The position numbers and the translations under genes are program-made. Below, in pieces: positions 26,897 through 35,180 of a DNA stretch of 64,000 nucleotides; positions within the stretch are counted from its first letter, which is position 1, and each line of letters begins with the position of its first letter. The DNA comes from Microbacterium hydrocarbonoxydans (GTDB lineage Bacteria > Actinomycetota > Actinomycetes > Actinomycetales > Microbacteriaceae): contig NZ_LR882982.1 of NCBI RefSeq assembly GCF_904831005.1, positions 2,914,001 through 2,978,000 on the forward strand. Direction: 5' to 3'. Below the pieces are notes generated by a model. It saw nothing but the letters and a program-made list of their open reading frames with translations, searched no databases and was not told where the DNA came from.

Positions 26897-27690
26897 TCGA
26901 TCCCCTCACCGCCCGCGCCGATCGCCGAGGGCCCATCGCGCCGCGCTCGGCGCTGGCGAAGCTCGCCGCGGCACTGCTCATCGCCCTTCCGCTCGTGCTG
27001 TCGATCGATGTCGTCTCGGCATCCGTCGCACTGCTCCTCGAGATCCCGCTGCTGCTTCTCGCGGGTCTGAGCGCCAGGGAGTTCTGGACCCGTACCGCGG
27101 TGCTGTGGATCGCTGCGCCACTCGGAGCGGTCACGATCGCGCTGTACGGCGCGACGAGCGGAACGATCCATCTCGAGTGGTTCGTCGTGCGCATCAGCGA
27201 CGGGTCCCTCGCCCTCGCGGCAGCGACGGCTGTGCGCGTGCTCGCGATCGGTCTGCCGGCCGTCGTGCTCTTCGTCACCGTCGACCCCACCGATCTCGCC
27301 GACGGTTTGGCTCAGCGGGTTCGTCTGCCCGCACGGTTCGTCGTCGGCGCGCTCGCCGGCATGCGGATGCTGGGCCTGCTCACCGAGGACTGGCGCGCGC
27401 TGGCGCTGGCCCGACGCGCGCGGGGAGTGGCCGACCAGGGGCGTATCCGCCGTGTGCTCGGAATGGCGTTCGCGCTGTTCGTGCTCGCGATCCGTCGCGG
27501 GTCCTCGCTCGCGACCGCGATGGAGGCGCGCGGTTTCGGGGGAACAGAACCGAGGTCATGGGCCCGCGAATCGACGTGGGACCGTCGCGACACGATGCTC
27601 GTGACCGTCGCAGCGATGATCCCCGCGATCGCGATCGCCGCGGCGGTGATGTCGGGCGCCTGGAACTTCATCCTGGGTCCGGCGGCCTGA
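26893..27690 (+). CDS. ykoC: ECF transporter T component, YkoC
   Basis: 265 residues from a TTG at 26893 that overlaps the ykoD stop (TTGA). Several membrane helices surround the coupling region with the two Ala-Arg-Gly signatures (ARRARG and AMEARG) that contact the ATPase domains. It completes the YkoEDC vitamin transporter. The operon probably ends here; the Mn riboswitch of the next gene starts 70 bases on. Confidence 0.92.
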   Translation: MIDPLTARADRRGPIAPRSALAKLAAALLIALPLVLSIDVVSASVALLLEIPLLLLAGLSAREFWTRTAVLWIAAPLGAVTIALYGATSGTIHLEWFVVRISDGSLALAAATAVRVLAIGLPAVVLFVTVDPTDLADGLAQRVRLPARFVVGALAGMRMLGLLTEDWRALALARRARGVADQGRIRRVLGMAFALFVLAIRRGSSLATAMEARGFGGTEPRSWARESTWDRRDTMLVTVAAMIPAIAIAAAVMSGAWNFILGPAA

Positions 27691-27759
27691 CGAACCCTCG
27701 GCCCATACTCAGCTTGCTCATAGCTGGCATGCCGATGTATTCGCTAGCATCGAGTGAAC

Positions 27760-27855
27760 CCAAGGGGAGTACTCCACCACGGGCGGCTCGTCATTACGGA
27801 TGTCCCTGCATCCCGGGTCCCCGGTCCTCGTTCTCGAGGATGGAGAAGACCTTGG
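27760..27855 (+). promoter_or_regulatory. yybP-ykoY manganese riboswitch
   Basis: P1 is formed by CCAAGG (27760-27765) and CCTTGG (27850-27855). The conserved loop-1 GGGGAGTA follows the 5' strand and GGAGAAGACCTTGG closes the 3' side, with the internal CGTCATTACGGA segment, all as in the yybP-ykoY aptamer that binds Mn2+. TerC, a well-known target of this riboswitch class, starts 38 bases later. Reading frames through it are fortuitous. Confidence 0.88.
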
Positions 27856-27892
27856 CGTCGACCTCGTCACGCCTCGTCTTCTGGAGACCTCC

Positions 27893-28933
27893 TTGAACAT
27901 CACCCCCCTCGTGTGGATCATCACGATCGCCGTCACGATCGCCTTCTTCGTGTACGAGTTCTTCGCGCACGTCCGCAAGCCCCATGAGCCCACGATCGGC
28001 GAGTCCGCCCGCTGGTCGGCGTTCTACATCGGTCTGGCGCTGCTGTTCGGCGTCGGCATCGGCACGGTCTCGGGCTGGACGTACGGCGGCGAGTACTTCG
28101 CCGGGTACCTGACCGAGAAGGCGCTGTCGATCGACAACCTCTTCGTGTTCCTGATCGTGATGACCGGCTTCGCCGTGCCGCGCATCTATCAGCAGAAGGT
28201 GCTGATGATCGGCATCGTGATCGCGCTCATCATGCGCGGCGGATTCATCGCGCTCGGCGCCACGCTGATCGAGAACTTCTCGTGGATCTTCTACCTCTTC
28301 GGCGCGCTGCTGCTGTTCCTCGCCTACCGCCAGGCGTTCGCACAGGGTGATCACAACCCGGCCAACGGCCGATTCATGCGCTTCGTGCGCCGCATCCTGC
28401 CGGTGAGCGACGAGTACAACGGCGACCGCCTGACCGTGCAGCGCGACGGCAAGCGGTTCTTCACGCCGATGTTCCTCGTGATCATCGCGATCGGCTTCGT
28501 CGACCTGATCTTCGCGGTCGACTCGATCCCCGCGATCTACGGTCTGACCGAAGAGGCCTACATCGTCTTCACGGCCAACGCGTTCGCCCTCATGGGTCTG
28601 CGCCAGCTGTACTTCCTCATCGGCGGTCTGCTGCAGCGCCTCGTGTACCTGGCCCAGGGCCTCGCCGTCATCCTCGCCTTCATCGGCGTGAAGCTCGTGC
28701 TGCACGCGATGCACGTCAACGAGCTGCCCTTCATCAACGGCGGCGAGCCGATGCTGTGGGCCCCCGAGATCCCGATCTGGTTCTCGCTGGTCTTCATCGG
28801 CGCGACGATCGCCGTCGCCACGGTCGCGAGCCTCATGAAGACGCGCCGCGATGACAGGCGCGATGCGCTCGACTCGGCCGATTCCTCCCGCTCTGCATCC
28901 CTCACCACCGACTCCGAGAAGGAACACTCGTGA
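27893..28933 (+). CDS. TerC-family integral membrane protein (probable metal exporter)
   Basis: 346 residues from a TTG at 27893, chosen because GGAG lies seven bases before it and longer frames would read through the riboswitch. About nine membrane helices; the family hallmarks EKALSIDNLFVFLIVM and FVDLIFAVDSIPAIYGL carry the two acidic-Asp motifs of TerC/Alx proteins. Members under Mn riboswitch control export manganese, which is the likely role here. The C-terminus is Asp/Arg/Ser rich. A hairpin separates it from the CBS gene. Confidence 0.93.
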   Translation: MNITPLVWIITIAVTIAFFVYEFFAHVRKPHEPTIGESARWSAFYIGLALLFGVGIGTVSGWTYGGEYFAGYLTEKALSIDNLFVFLIVMTGFAVPRIYQQKVLMIGIVIALIMRGGFIALGATLIENFSWIFYLFGALLLFLAYRQAFAQGDHNPANGRFMRFVRRILPVSDEYNGDRLTVQRDGKRFFTPMFLVIIAIGFVDLIFAVDSIPAIYGLTEEAYIVFTANAFALMGLRQLYFLIGGLLQRLVYLAQGLAVILAFIGVKLVLHAMHVNELPFINGGEPMLWAPEIPIWFSLVFIGATIAVATVASLMKTRRDDRRDALDSADSSRSASLTTDSEKEHS

Positions 28934-28977
28934 ACCAGTCGCGCCGCTCCGACGCGTCCGCAGACCCTGACAGACCC

Positions 28978-29001
28978 GGCGCCCGAATGACCTCGGGCGC
29001 C
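28978..29001 (+). terminator. hairpin between terC and the CBS-domain gene
   Basis: Perfect 9-bp arms GGCGCCCGA (28978-28986) and TCGGGCGCC (28993-29001) with a six-base loop. It lies 26 bases before the next start and could be a terminator or partial attenuator. Confidence 0.55.
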
Positions 29002-29027
29002 ACCGTACCTCATGAGGTGACCCGCTG

Positions 29028-30323
29028 ATGGGCGACCTCGCCCTGAACATCGCTCTGGTGTTCGTCTTCGTCCTCGTCGGCGGAGTGTTCGCCGCGACCG
29101 AGATGGCGCTGGTCACCCTGCGTGAGAGCCAGCTCAACGCCATCGCGGCTCGCGGCAAGCGCGGCGAGAAGGTCGCCGGCCTCGCCCGCAACCCCAACAC
29201 CTTCCTCTCGGCGGTGCAGATCGGCGTGACCGTCGCCGGCTTCGCGTCGGCCGCTTACGGTGCGACGTCGATCGCGCCGTCGGTAGCGCCGCTGCTCGAG
29301 AGCGCGGGTGTCGCGGCCCCGCTGGCCATGACGCTCGCCACCGTGCTGCTGACGCTCGTGATCGCGTACCTGTCGCTCGTGCTCGGAGAGCTGGTTCCCA
29401 AGCGCCTCGCGATCCAGCGCAATGCGCAGTTCGCCTACGCTGTGGCCCCGGTGCTCGACGGCTTCGCCACGATCATGCGGCCGGTCATCTGGTTGCTGTC
29501 GGTGTCGACCGACGCGGTCGTGCGTCTGCTCGGCGGCGACCCGCACAAGGCCGCCGATGAGCTCAGCGAGGAGGAGCTGCGTGACATCGTCGCGACGCAC
29601 CAGAGCCTCCCCGATGACGAGCGACGCATCCTCGACGATGTGCTGTCGCTGCGCGGCAGGCAGGTCAGCGAGGTCATGCGACCCCGCCCCGAGGTCGTGG
29701 CGCTCGACGGAGCCTCTTCGGTCGCCGAGGCGATAGTGCAGGTGCGCGAGCTGCCGTTCTCGCGCTACCCGGTGATCGACGCGTCGCTCGATGACGTCGT
29801 GGGCTTCGTGCACGTGCGCGACCTGTTCGAGGTGGCCGCGGAGGACGCGACGCGTGCAGTGCTCGGCCTGATGCGCCCTGTCGAGTACGTGCCGTCGACC
29901 GCGGGCGTGCTGCCGACCCTGACCCGCATGCGGGCAGCCGGCCACCAGATCGCCGTCGTGGTCGACGAGTACGGCGGCACCGACGGCATCGTGACGCTCG
30001 AAGACCTGGTGGAGGAGGTCGTGGGCGAGATCTTCGACGAGTACGACACCGAGGAGCGGATGCCGGGCGCCGGCGGCGCGCTCGACGGACGCCTGAACCT
30101 GCAGGACTTCGCCGAGATCACCGGGATCGCGCTGCCTCGCGGGGCCTCGGACACCGTCGCGGGCTTCGTGACCGAGATGCTCGGGCGCCTGGCGGTGGTG
30201 GGTGACTCGGTCGAGGTGCCGGGAGCGACTCTGCGGGTGACCGCGGTCGACCGGCGACGCATCGCCGAGATCCGCGTGGCGCTTCACGAGGAGCCGGATG
30301 CCGTGGCGGCGCAACGCGACTGA
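29028..30323 (+). CDS. CNNM/CorC-type membrane protein with CBS pair (hemolysin-C family)
   Basis: 431 residues. N-terminal DUF21 domain with three to four membrane helices (LALNIALVFVFVLVGGVFAATEMALV, LGELVPKRLAIQ), then a CBS pair (~205-330: SEVMRPRPEVVAL, FSRYPVIDASLDDVVGFVHVRDLF, VVDEYGGTDGIVTLEDLVEEVVGEI) and a CorC/HlyC domain at the C-terminus. Relatives act in magnesium or cobalt efflux. It sits behind the Mn-regulated terC and may share metal-homeostasis functions. It converges on the phosphotransferase gene with a 9-base gap. Confidence 0.92.
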   Translation: MGDLALNIALVFVFVLVGGVFAATEMALVTLRESQLNAIAARGKRGEKVAGLARNPNTFLSAVQIGVTVAGFASAAYGATSIAPSVAPLLESAGVAAPLAMTLATVLLTLVIAYLSLVLGELVPKRLAIQRNAQFAYAVAPVLDGFATIMRPVIWLLSVSTDAVVRLLGGDPHKAADELSEEELRDIVATHQSLPDDERRILDDVLSLRGRQVSEVMRPRPEVVALDGASSVAEAIVQVRELPFSRYPVIDASLDDVVGFVHVRDLFEVAAEDATRAVLGLMRPVEYVPSTAGVLPTLTRMRAAGHQIAVVVDEYGGTDGIVTLEDLVEEVVGEIFDEYDTEERMPGAGGALDGRLNLQDFAEITGIALPRGASDTVAGFVTEMLGRLAVVGDSVEVPGATLRVTAVDRRRIAEIRVALHEEPDAVAAQRD

Positions 30324-30332
30324 TCGTCGGGC

Positions 30333-31073
30333 TCAGGTCTCGTTCCACAGGCGTCGGTAGTACTCCAGCCGCGTTGGATCGGGCTCGATCCCGTATGCCT
30401 CGATGAGCACGTCCTCCCAGCCGGGGCCGTAGTTCCACCCCGTGCTCATCGAGGCGACCGCGATATCGGCCCAACGATCTGCGACTCCGAGGGTCGCGAG
30501 GTCGACGTGGGCGAGGGGCCGGCCGTCATCGCCGAGCAGCGTGTTCGGCATGCACGCGTCGCCGTGGCACACGACGAGACGGTCGGGCGGCGGCGGGTCG
30601 TTCAGGTCGACCGGCACGGTGACGCCGCGCGCGTGGGCGTTGGCGATGCGCGATGCCGGGTCCCAGGTCCACGGGCATGCATCGACCGGAAGAGCATCGT
30701 GCATCGCCCGGAGGGCCGATCCGACGGCGCGCACCGCCACCTCGGGCGAGTCGTGCCAGCGAGCGTCGACGGCGCTGCGACCGGGCAGTGCCGCGGTCAC
30801 GAGCCACTCGTGATCGGCATCGGAGCCCTGATCGAGCACGACGGGCACCGGGATCCACTGTCGGGCCCAGCGCATCCGCTCGGCCTCGTCTCGCATCGTG
30901 GCCTCGAGGTCATGCGGACCCCACTTGATGAAGCGTCCGTCGTCGGTGCGGAACGTGAGCCCGCCGATGCCGTTCAGCCAGACCGGCTCGAGCCGGGCTC
31001 CTCCCGCCAGGCGCCGAACGACGTCGGGCACCGGGGTGGTTGCAGAGGGAACGGACGCCAGCGGAAGGTTCAC
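30333..31073 (-). CDS. aminoglycoside phosphotransferase-family kinase (APH(3')-like)
   Basis: 246 residues from GTG 31073. Kinase motifs: FIKWGPHDLEATM (ATP lysine), VVCHGDACMPNTLL with the catalytic Asp and Asn, and LAHVDLATLGVADRWADIA with the metal-binding Asp. HGDACxPN and the DRWAD pattern resemble APH(3') enzymes. Whether it confers resistance or phosphorylates a metabolite cannot be told. The start is supported by GGAG close to the GTG. Upstream on the same strand is a CGTAT-N6-ATACG dyad (31102-31117). Confidence 0.85.
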   Translation of the reverse strand: MNLPLASVPSATTPVPDVVRRLAGGARLEPVWLNGIGGLTFRTDDGRFIKWGPHDLEATMRDEAERMRWARQWIPVPVVLDQGSDADHEWLVTAALPGRSAVDARWHDSPEVAVRAVGSALRAMHDALPVDACPWTWDPASRIANAHARGVTVPVDLNDPPPPDRLVVCHGDACMPNTLLGDDGRPLAHVDLATLGVADRWADIAVASMSTGWNYGPGWEDVLIEAYGIEPDPTRLEYYRRLWNET

Positions 31074-31212
31074 ATCTCCATCCTGACAGCTGGCGTCGGA
31101 TCGTATATCGGAATACGTGCATACTCCCGGATTTGCCTCCTGACCTTCGATTAGTGTCGGTCCGGGTCGCCTTCTGCGGCCGCACCACACCAATCACACA
31201 CCAGAGGTCTCC

Positions 31213-31848
31213 GTGCGCGTTTCGTCTCGGTCTCAGTGGTGGCGACGCAACGGCGGCGATGCCGACGAACCGTCTTCCACTCCCGTGATCATCGACGCCC
31301 ACGCCTCAGAACGACTCACGGTCGACCTCCCGACGCCGACGGCGGTCTCGCCGACCGGCGCCCACGAGCAAGATCTCGATCAGTTCGTGAAGTGGATTCA
31401 GGCTGACGCCAGTGCTCCCACCATCGCGCGCGAGTCTGCGCACCCCGAGACCATCCTGACCACAGAGGAGTACCCGAACATGAGCTCACTGGACGACGCG
31501 CTGCAGCAGCTGCTCTCCATCGAGGGCGCCACCGGCGCCGCCATCGTCGACTACGCGAGCGGCATGGCTCTGGCGCAGGGTGGGAACCCCTCGTTCGATC
31601 TCGGCATCGCGGCGGCCGGCAACTCGAACGTCGTGCGGGCCAAGCTCGTCACGATGCGCGACCTGGGCGTCACCGACGAGATCGACGACATCCTCATCAC
31701 GCTCACCTCGCAGTACCACCTGATCAACGTGCTCAACACGAAGAGCGCCACCGGGCTCTTCATCTACCTGGTGCTCAACAAGACATCGGCGAACCTCGCG
31801 CTGGCCCGGCACAAGCTCAAGGCGATCGCAGGACAGATCGAAGTCTGA
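31213..31848 (+). CDS. roadblock/LC7-domain protein with N-terminal extension
   Basis: 211 residues from GTG 31213 (AGAGG upstream). Residues ~90-211 form a compact roadblock-like alpha/beta domain (MSSLDDALQQLLSIEGATGAAIVD, NSNVVRAKLVTMRDLG, HLINVLNTKSATGLFIYLVL). These are small regulators of GTPases or polarity in actinobacteria. The first 89 residues are polar and probably disordered, with coding-like third-position bias. An in-frame ATG at 31480 has GAGGAG nine bases upstream, so a short 122-residue form may also or instead be made. A strong terminator follows. Confidence 0.7.
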   Translation: MRVSSRSQWWRRNGGDADEPSSTPVIIDAHASERLTVDLPTPTAVSPTGAHEQDLDQFVKWIQADASAPTIARESAHPETILTTEEYPNMSSLDDALQQLLSIEGATGAAIVDYASGMALAQGGNPSFDLGIAAAGNSNVVRAKLVTMRDLGVTDEIDDILITLTSQYHLINVLNTKSATGLFIYLVLNKTSANLALARHKLKAIAGQIEV

Positions 31849-31890
31849 TCGGTCCACAGAGGCGGCGCGTCCTCTTGTGATGCGCCGAAT

Positions 31891-31925
31891 CGAGGGGGAA
31901 GGTCCGTGGGGGACCTTCCCCCTCG
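31891..31925 (+). terminator. strong hairpin terminator
   Basis: Perfect 15-bp arms (31891-31905 and 31911-31925) with core GAGGGGGAAGGTCC and loop GTGGG, 42 bases after the roadblock gene. Confidence 0.85.
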
Positions 31926-32008
31926 GTGCGCCCGGGCGGGAGTCCGCGTAGGCTCGGTGGCGATCTCCAGGCTCCATCGGATGAATCTCCCTGGGACTGC
32001 GGATCAGT

Positions 32009-32014
32009 TAGGCT
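32009..32014 (+). promoter_or_regulatory. -10 element upstream of the SDR operon
   Basis: TAGGCT lies 33 bases before the ATG at 32047; GAAGGAG provides the ribosome site, so this unit has a short leader. Confidence 0.4.
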
Positions 32015-32046
32015 GACACTGAGTCGCACGTTCGAAGGAGAACCGC

Positions 32047-32808
32047 ATGCAGATCCAGGGCTCGAGTGCTCTCATCACCGGGGGAGCGTCAGGGCTGGGC
32101 CTCGCCACAGCCCGTGCTCTCGCCGCGGCAGGGGCCGCCGTCGCCATCCTCGACCTGCCGTCGTCGCCGGGTGCCGAGATCGCTGCCGAACTGGGCGGCA
32201 TCTTCTGCGCCGGAGACGTGACGAGCGCTGATGACGCGGCTTCGGCCGCGGCCGCGGCGCAGGCGATAGCGCCGTTGCGAGTCGTGGTGAACTGCGCGGG
32301 CATCGCCCCACCGGCGAAGGTGCTCGACCGCGAGGGCAACCCCGCGGTGCTCGCCGACTTCGAGCGCGTCGTCAGGATCAATCTCGTCGGAACCTTCAAC
32401 GTGCTCTCGCAGGCGTCTGCAGTGATGGCGAAGAACGACCCGACCGAGAGCGGCGACCGTGGCGTCATCGTCAACACGGCGAGTGTCGCCGCCTTCGACG
32501 GGCAGATCGGTCAGCCCGCGTACTCGGCGTCGAAGGGCGGTGTGCATGCGATGACGCTGCCGGTCGCGCGCGAGCTCGCCCGCCATGGCATCCGCGTCTG
32601 CACGATCGCTCCCGGAATCATGGAGACTCCCATGCTGATGGGCCTGCCGCAGGCCGCCCAGGACTCGCTCGGTCAGCAAGTGCCGTTCCCGTCTCGGCTC
32701 GGGCGACCCGAGGAGTACGCCTCTCTCGTGCAGCAGATCATCGAGAACGGGTATCTCAACGGAGAGACCATCCGCCTCGACGGCGCGATCCGCATGGCGC
32801 CGAAGTAA
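32047..32808 (+). CDS. short-chain dehydrogenase, 3-hydroxyacyl-CoA dehydrogenase type-2 like
   Basis: 253 residues. NAD-binding TGGASGLG (11-18), NCAGIAPP, catalytic Ser in NTASVAAFDGQIGQ and YSASK tetrad, then CTIAPGIMETPMLMGLP. The AFDGQIGQPAYSASK context is typical of the HSD17B10/type-2 3-hydroxyacyl-CoA dehydrogenase subgroup, used in branched-chain fatty acid or isoleucine breakdown. GAAGGAG precedes the ATG. The following SDR gene is 52 bases downstream on the same strand. Confidence 0.88.
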   Translation: MQIQGSSALITGGASGLGLATARALAAAGAAVAILDLPSSPGAEIAAELGGIFCAGDVTSADDAASAAAAAQAIAPLRVVVNCAGIAPPAKVLDREGNPAVLADFERVVRINLVGTFNVLSQASAVMAKNDPTESGDRGVIVNTASVAAFDGQIGQPAYSASKGGVHAMTLPVARELARHGIRVCTIAPGIMETPMLMGLPQAAQDSLGQQVPFPSRLGRPEEYASLVQQIIENGYLNGETIRLDGAIRMAPK

Positions 32809-32860
32809 CTCCACGTCCCCAGCCCCACGTCCCTCAGCCTCGACGCTCCAAGGAGAATCC

Positions 32861-33691
32861 ATGTCACTGGCAGGCAAGACCATCCTCATGTCCGGCGGCA
32901 GCCGCGGCATCGGCCTCGCGATCGCGCTGCGGGCCGCCGCCGACGGCGCGAACATCGCGATGCTCGCCAAGACCGACACTCCGCACCCGAAGCTCGAGGG
33001 CACCGTGCACTCGGCTGCCGAGCAGATCCGCGCGGCCGGCGGCCGGGCGCTGCCGATCGTCGGTGATGTGCGCGATGACGACGACATCACCGAGGCCGTG
33101 CTGAAGACGCAGGGCGAGTTCGGCGGCATCGACATCGTGATCAACAACGCCAGCGTCATCGATCTGTCGCGCTCGCTCGACCTGGGTGCGAAGAAGTACG
33201 ACCTGATGCAGGACGTCAATGTGCGCGGCACGTTCATGCTCTCGCGGGCAGCCGTGCCGATGCTCAAGGATGCAGAGAACCCGCACATCCTCTCGCTGTC
33301 GCCGCCGCTCAATCCGACACCGAAGTGGCTGGGCGCGCACACCGGCTACACGCTCGCGAAGTTCGGCATGACGATGGTCACCCTCGGCCTCGCCGCGGAG
33401 TTCGCCCGCGACGGGATCGCGGCGAACACGCTCTGGCCGCGCACCACGATCGCCACCGCTGCGGTGCAGAATCTGCTCGGCGGCGACAAGGTCATGGCGG
33501 CGAGCCGCACGCCCGACATCTACGCCGATGCGGCGTACGCCGTGATGCTCAAGTCCGCAGCCGAGTACACCGGCCAGTCGCTCATCGTCGAAGACGTGCT
33601 CGAGGCCGACGGAGTGACGGACTTCTCGCGGTACGCCGCGGTGCCCGGCACGCCCGACGACCGCCTGTTCCCCGACATCTTCCTCGACTGA
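32861..33691 (+). CDS. short-chain dehydrogenase, HSDL2-like
   Basis: 276 residues. NAD(P)-binding SGGSRGIG (11-18), NNASVIDLS, LSPPLNPTPKWLGAHTGYTLAKFGM with YxxxK, and MTMVTLGLAAEFA and ANTLWPRTTIATAAV. The LSPPLN segment and WPRTTIATAA are characteristic of the hydroxysteroid dehydrogenase-like 2 branch. Substrate unknown; probably lipid or acyl metabolism, with the preceding SDR as operon partner. AAGGAG lies seven bases before the ATG. Confidence 0.88.
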   Translation: MSLAGKTILMSGGSRGIGLAIALRAAADGANIAMLAKTDTPHPKLEGTVHSAAEQIRAAGGRALPIVGDVRDDDDITEAVLKTQGEFGGIDIVINNASVIDLSRSLDLGAKKYDLMQDVNVRGTFMLSRAAVPMLKDAENPHILSLSPPLNPTPKWLGAHTGYTLAKFGMTMVTLGLAAEFARDGIAANTLWPRTTIATAAVQNLLGGDKVMAASRTPDIYADAAYAVMLKSAAEYTGQSLIVEDVLEADGVTDFSRYAAVPGTPDDRLFPDIFLD

Positions 33692-33755
33692 CGGCCGCGC
33701 TCAGCATCCTCGGTCCCGGGCTCACGCTGGAAAACGGAGACGTGATGTGGTCGGC

Positions 33756-33774
33756 TCGGCGTGCCGCACGCCGA
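33756..33774. terminator. possible short bidirectional terminator
   Basis: TCGGCGT and ACGCCGA (7-bp arms, loop GCCGC) between the convergent SDR and TSUP genes. The stem is short; only position favours a terminator role. Confidence 0.3.
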
Positions 33775-33830
33775 CTCGCCGAGCGAAGAGCGATCGGTCT
33801 GCGTTTTCCGAGGAAGGGCCGCGGCGCGGG

Positions 33831-34580
33831 TCAGAACAGCAGGTACAGCGCGCCGGCGATCGTCAGGACGATCACGATGCGGTCGAACAGACGCTGGTCC
33901 ATGCGCTGAGCCAGGCGGATGCCGGCGAGGGCGCCGAGCACGACGAGCGGTGCGAGCACGGCATCCATCAGCAGAACGTGCCCCTCGAACAGGCCGAGGC
34001 CCGCCAGGAAAGGGATCTTCACGAGGTTGATGATCGCGAAGAACCACGCCGAGGTGCCGAGGAACACCTGCACAGGGGTGCGGGTGGCGAGGAAGTACAT
34101 CGACATGACGGGGCCGCCGGCGTTCGCGACCATGGTCGTGAATCCTCCGAGCGTGCCGTAGACACCGGACAGCAGCAGGCCGCCGGGCTCGTGCGCGGCA
34201 GCATCCGCCCTGCTCTGCCTCCATCGCCGCCACAGCGTGACCGCGATCATGACGAGCAGGATCACGCCGATCGCGCGGCGAACGATGCCATCACCCGCGA
34301 GGGCGAGGAACGCGAAACCTGCGAGCAGTCCGGCGACGACCGCAGGTGCGAGTCGCAGCAGCGTGGGCCAGTGCGCGTGACGGCGGTAGGTGATGAGGGC
34401 GAACACATCGCCGACGATGAGCAGCAGCAGCATCGCCGCGGTCGAGGTGCGGGCCGGGAGCACCGTCGCGAAGAGGGCGATCGCCAGGATGCTGCCTCCG
34501 GGCAGCGCCGTCTTCGAGATGCCGATCGTGACGGCCGCGAGTGCGAGTGCGGCCCACGCCCACGGCTCGAGCGCGATCAC
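33831..34580 (-). CDS. TSUP/TauE-SafE family membrane transporter
   Basis: 249 residues from GTG 34580, which overlaps the stop of the ankyrin gene (GTGA). Six to eight membrane helices; the TSUP repeats are seen as GISKTALPGGSILAIALFA and GTLGGFTTMVANAGGPVMSMYFL, with the conserved N-A-G-G-P. Family members export sulfite, sulfoacetate or other small anions. The ankyrin-TSUP coupling is unusual and may indicate a cytosolic partner. Confidence 0.88.
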   Translation of the reverse strand: MIALEPWAWAALALAAVTIGISKTALPGGSILAIALFATVLPARTSTAAMLLLLIVGDVFALITYRRHAHWPTLLRLAPAVVAGLLAGFAFLALAGDGIVRRAIGVILLVMIAVTLWRRWRQSRADAAAHEPGGLLLSGVYGTLGGFTTMVANAGGPVMSMYFLATRTPVQVFLGTSAWFFAIINLVKIPFLAGLGLFEGHVLLMDAVLAPLVVLGALAGIRLAQRMDQRLFDRIVIVLTIAGALYLLF

Positions 34581-35173
34581 CGAGGGGCGGCGTCGAGCAG
34601 CGCGACGATCGCCTCGTACCCGCGGGTGGCGGCGAGGTCGCGTGGCAGCACGCCGTCGCCGTCGCGGATCGTGACGTCGGCTCCGCCGTCGATCAGTGCG
34701 CGCACGACCTCGACGTAGACGTCGGATCCGTCGCCGAGCACGATCGCCTCGTGCAGGGCGGTCCACCGCAGCCTGTTGACGTGGTTCGGATCCACGCCCG
34801 CCTCGAGAAGGATCTCGACGGTCGGACGCAGTCCGCGTTCGGATGCCGGGATCAGCGCCGTGCCGCCGAAGCGGTTCGTGCTTCCCAGGTGCGCGCCGTT
34901 GTCGAGGGTCAGTCGCAGGATCTCGTCGTGTCCGCGGGCGCCGGCGTACAGATAGGCCGAGTCCTGCATGTCGTCCTGGGCATTCACGTCGGCGCCGGCC
35001 TCGATCAGCACCCGGGCGGCGTCGATGTGGTTCGCCTTGGTCGCCGCCACGAGGGCCGTCATACCGCCGTCGCCGCGAGCCTCGATGTCGGCGCCCGCCT
35101 TGAGCGCGGCATCCACCGCCTCGGCGTCGCCCGCGGCGGCTGCGGAGAGAAGGTCACGAGTGCTGTCGGACAT
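34577..35173 (-). CDS. ankyrin-repeat protein
   Basis: 198 residues with about five ankyrin repeats; the units carry GADIEARGDGGMTALVAA, GADVNAQDD, GAHLGSTNRFGGTALIPA, GVDPNHVNRLRWTALHEA and GADVTIRDGDGVLPRDLA. No signal peptide, so cytosolic. It is a protein-interaction module without enzyme signature. It is followed with a four-base overlap by the TSUP transporter and preceded by KDPG aldolase on the same strand, seven bases away. Confidence 0.92.
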   Translation of the reverse strand: MSDSTRDLLSAAAAGDAEAVDAALKAGADIEARGDGGMTALVAATKANHIDAARVLIEAGADVNAQDDMQDSAYLYAGARGHDEILRLTLDNGAHLGSTNRFGGTALIPASERGLRPTVEILLEAGVDPNHVNRLRWTALHEAIVLGDGSDVYVEVVRALIDGGADVTIRDGDGVLPRDLAATRGYEAIVALLDAAPR

Positions 35174-35180
35174 GGGATCC

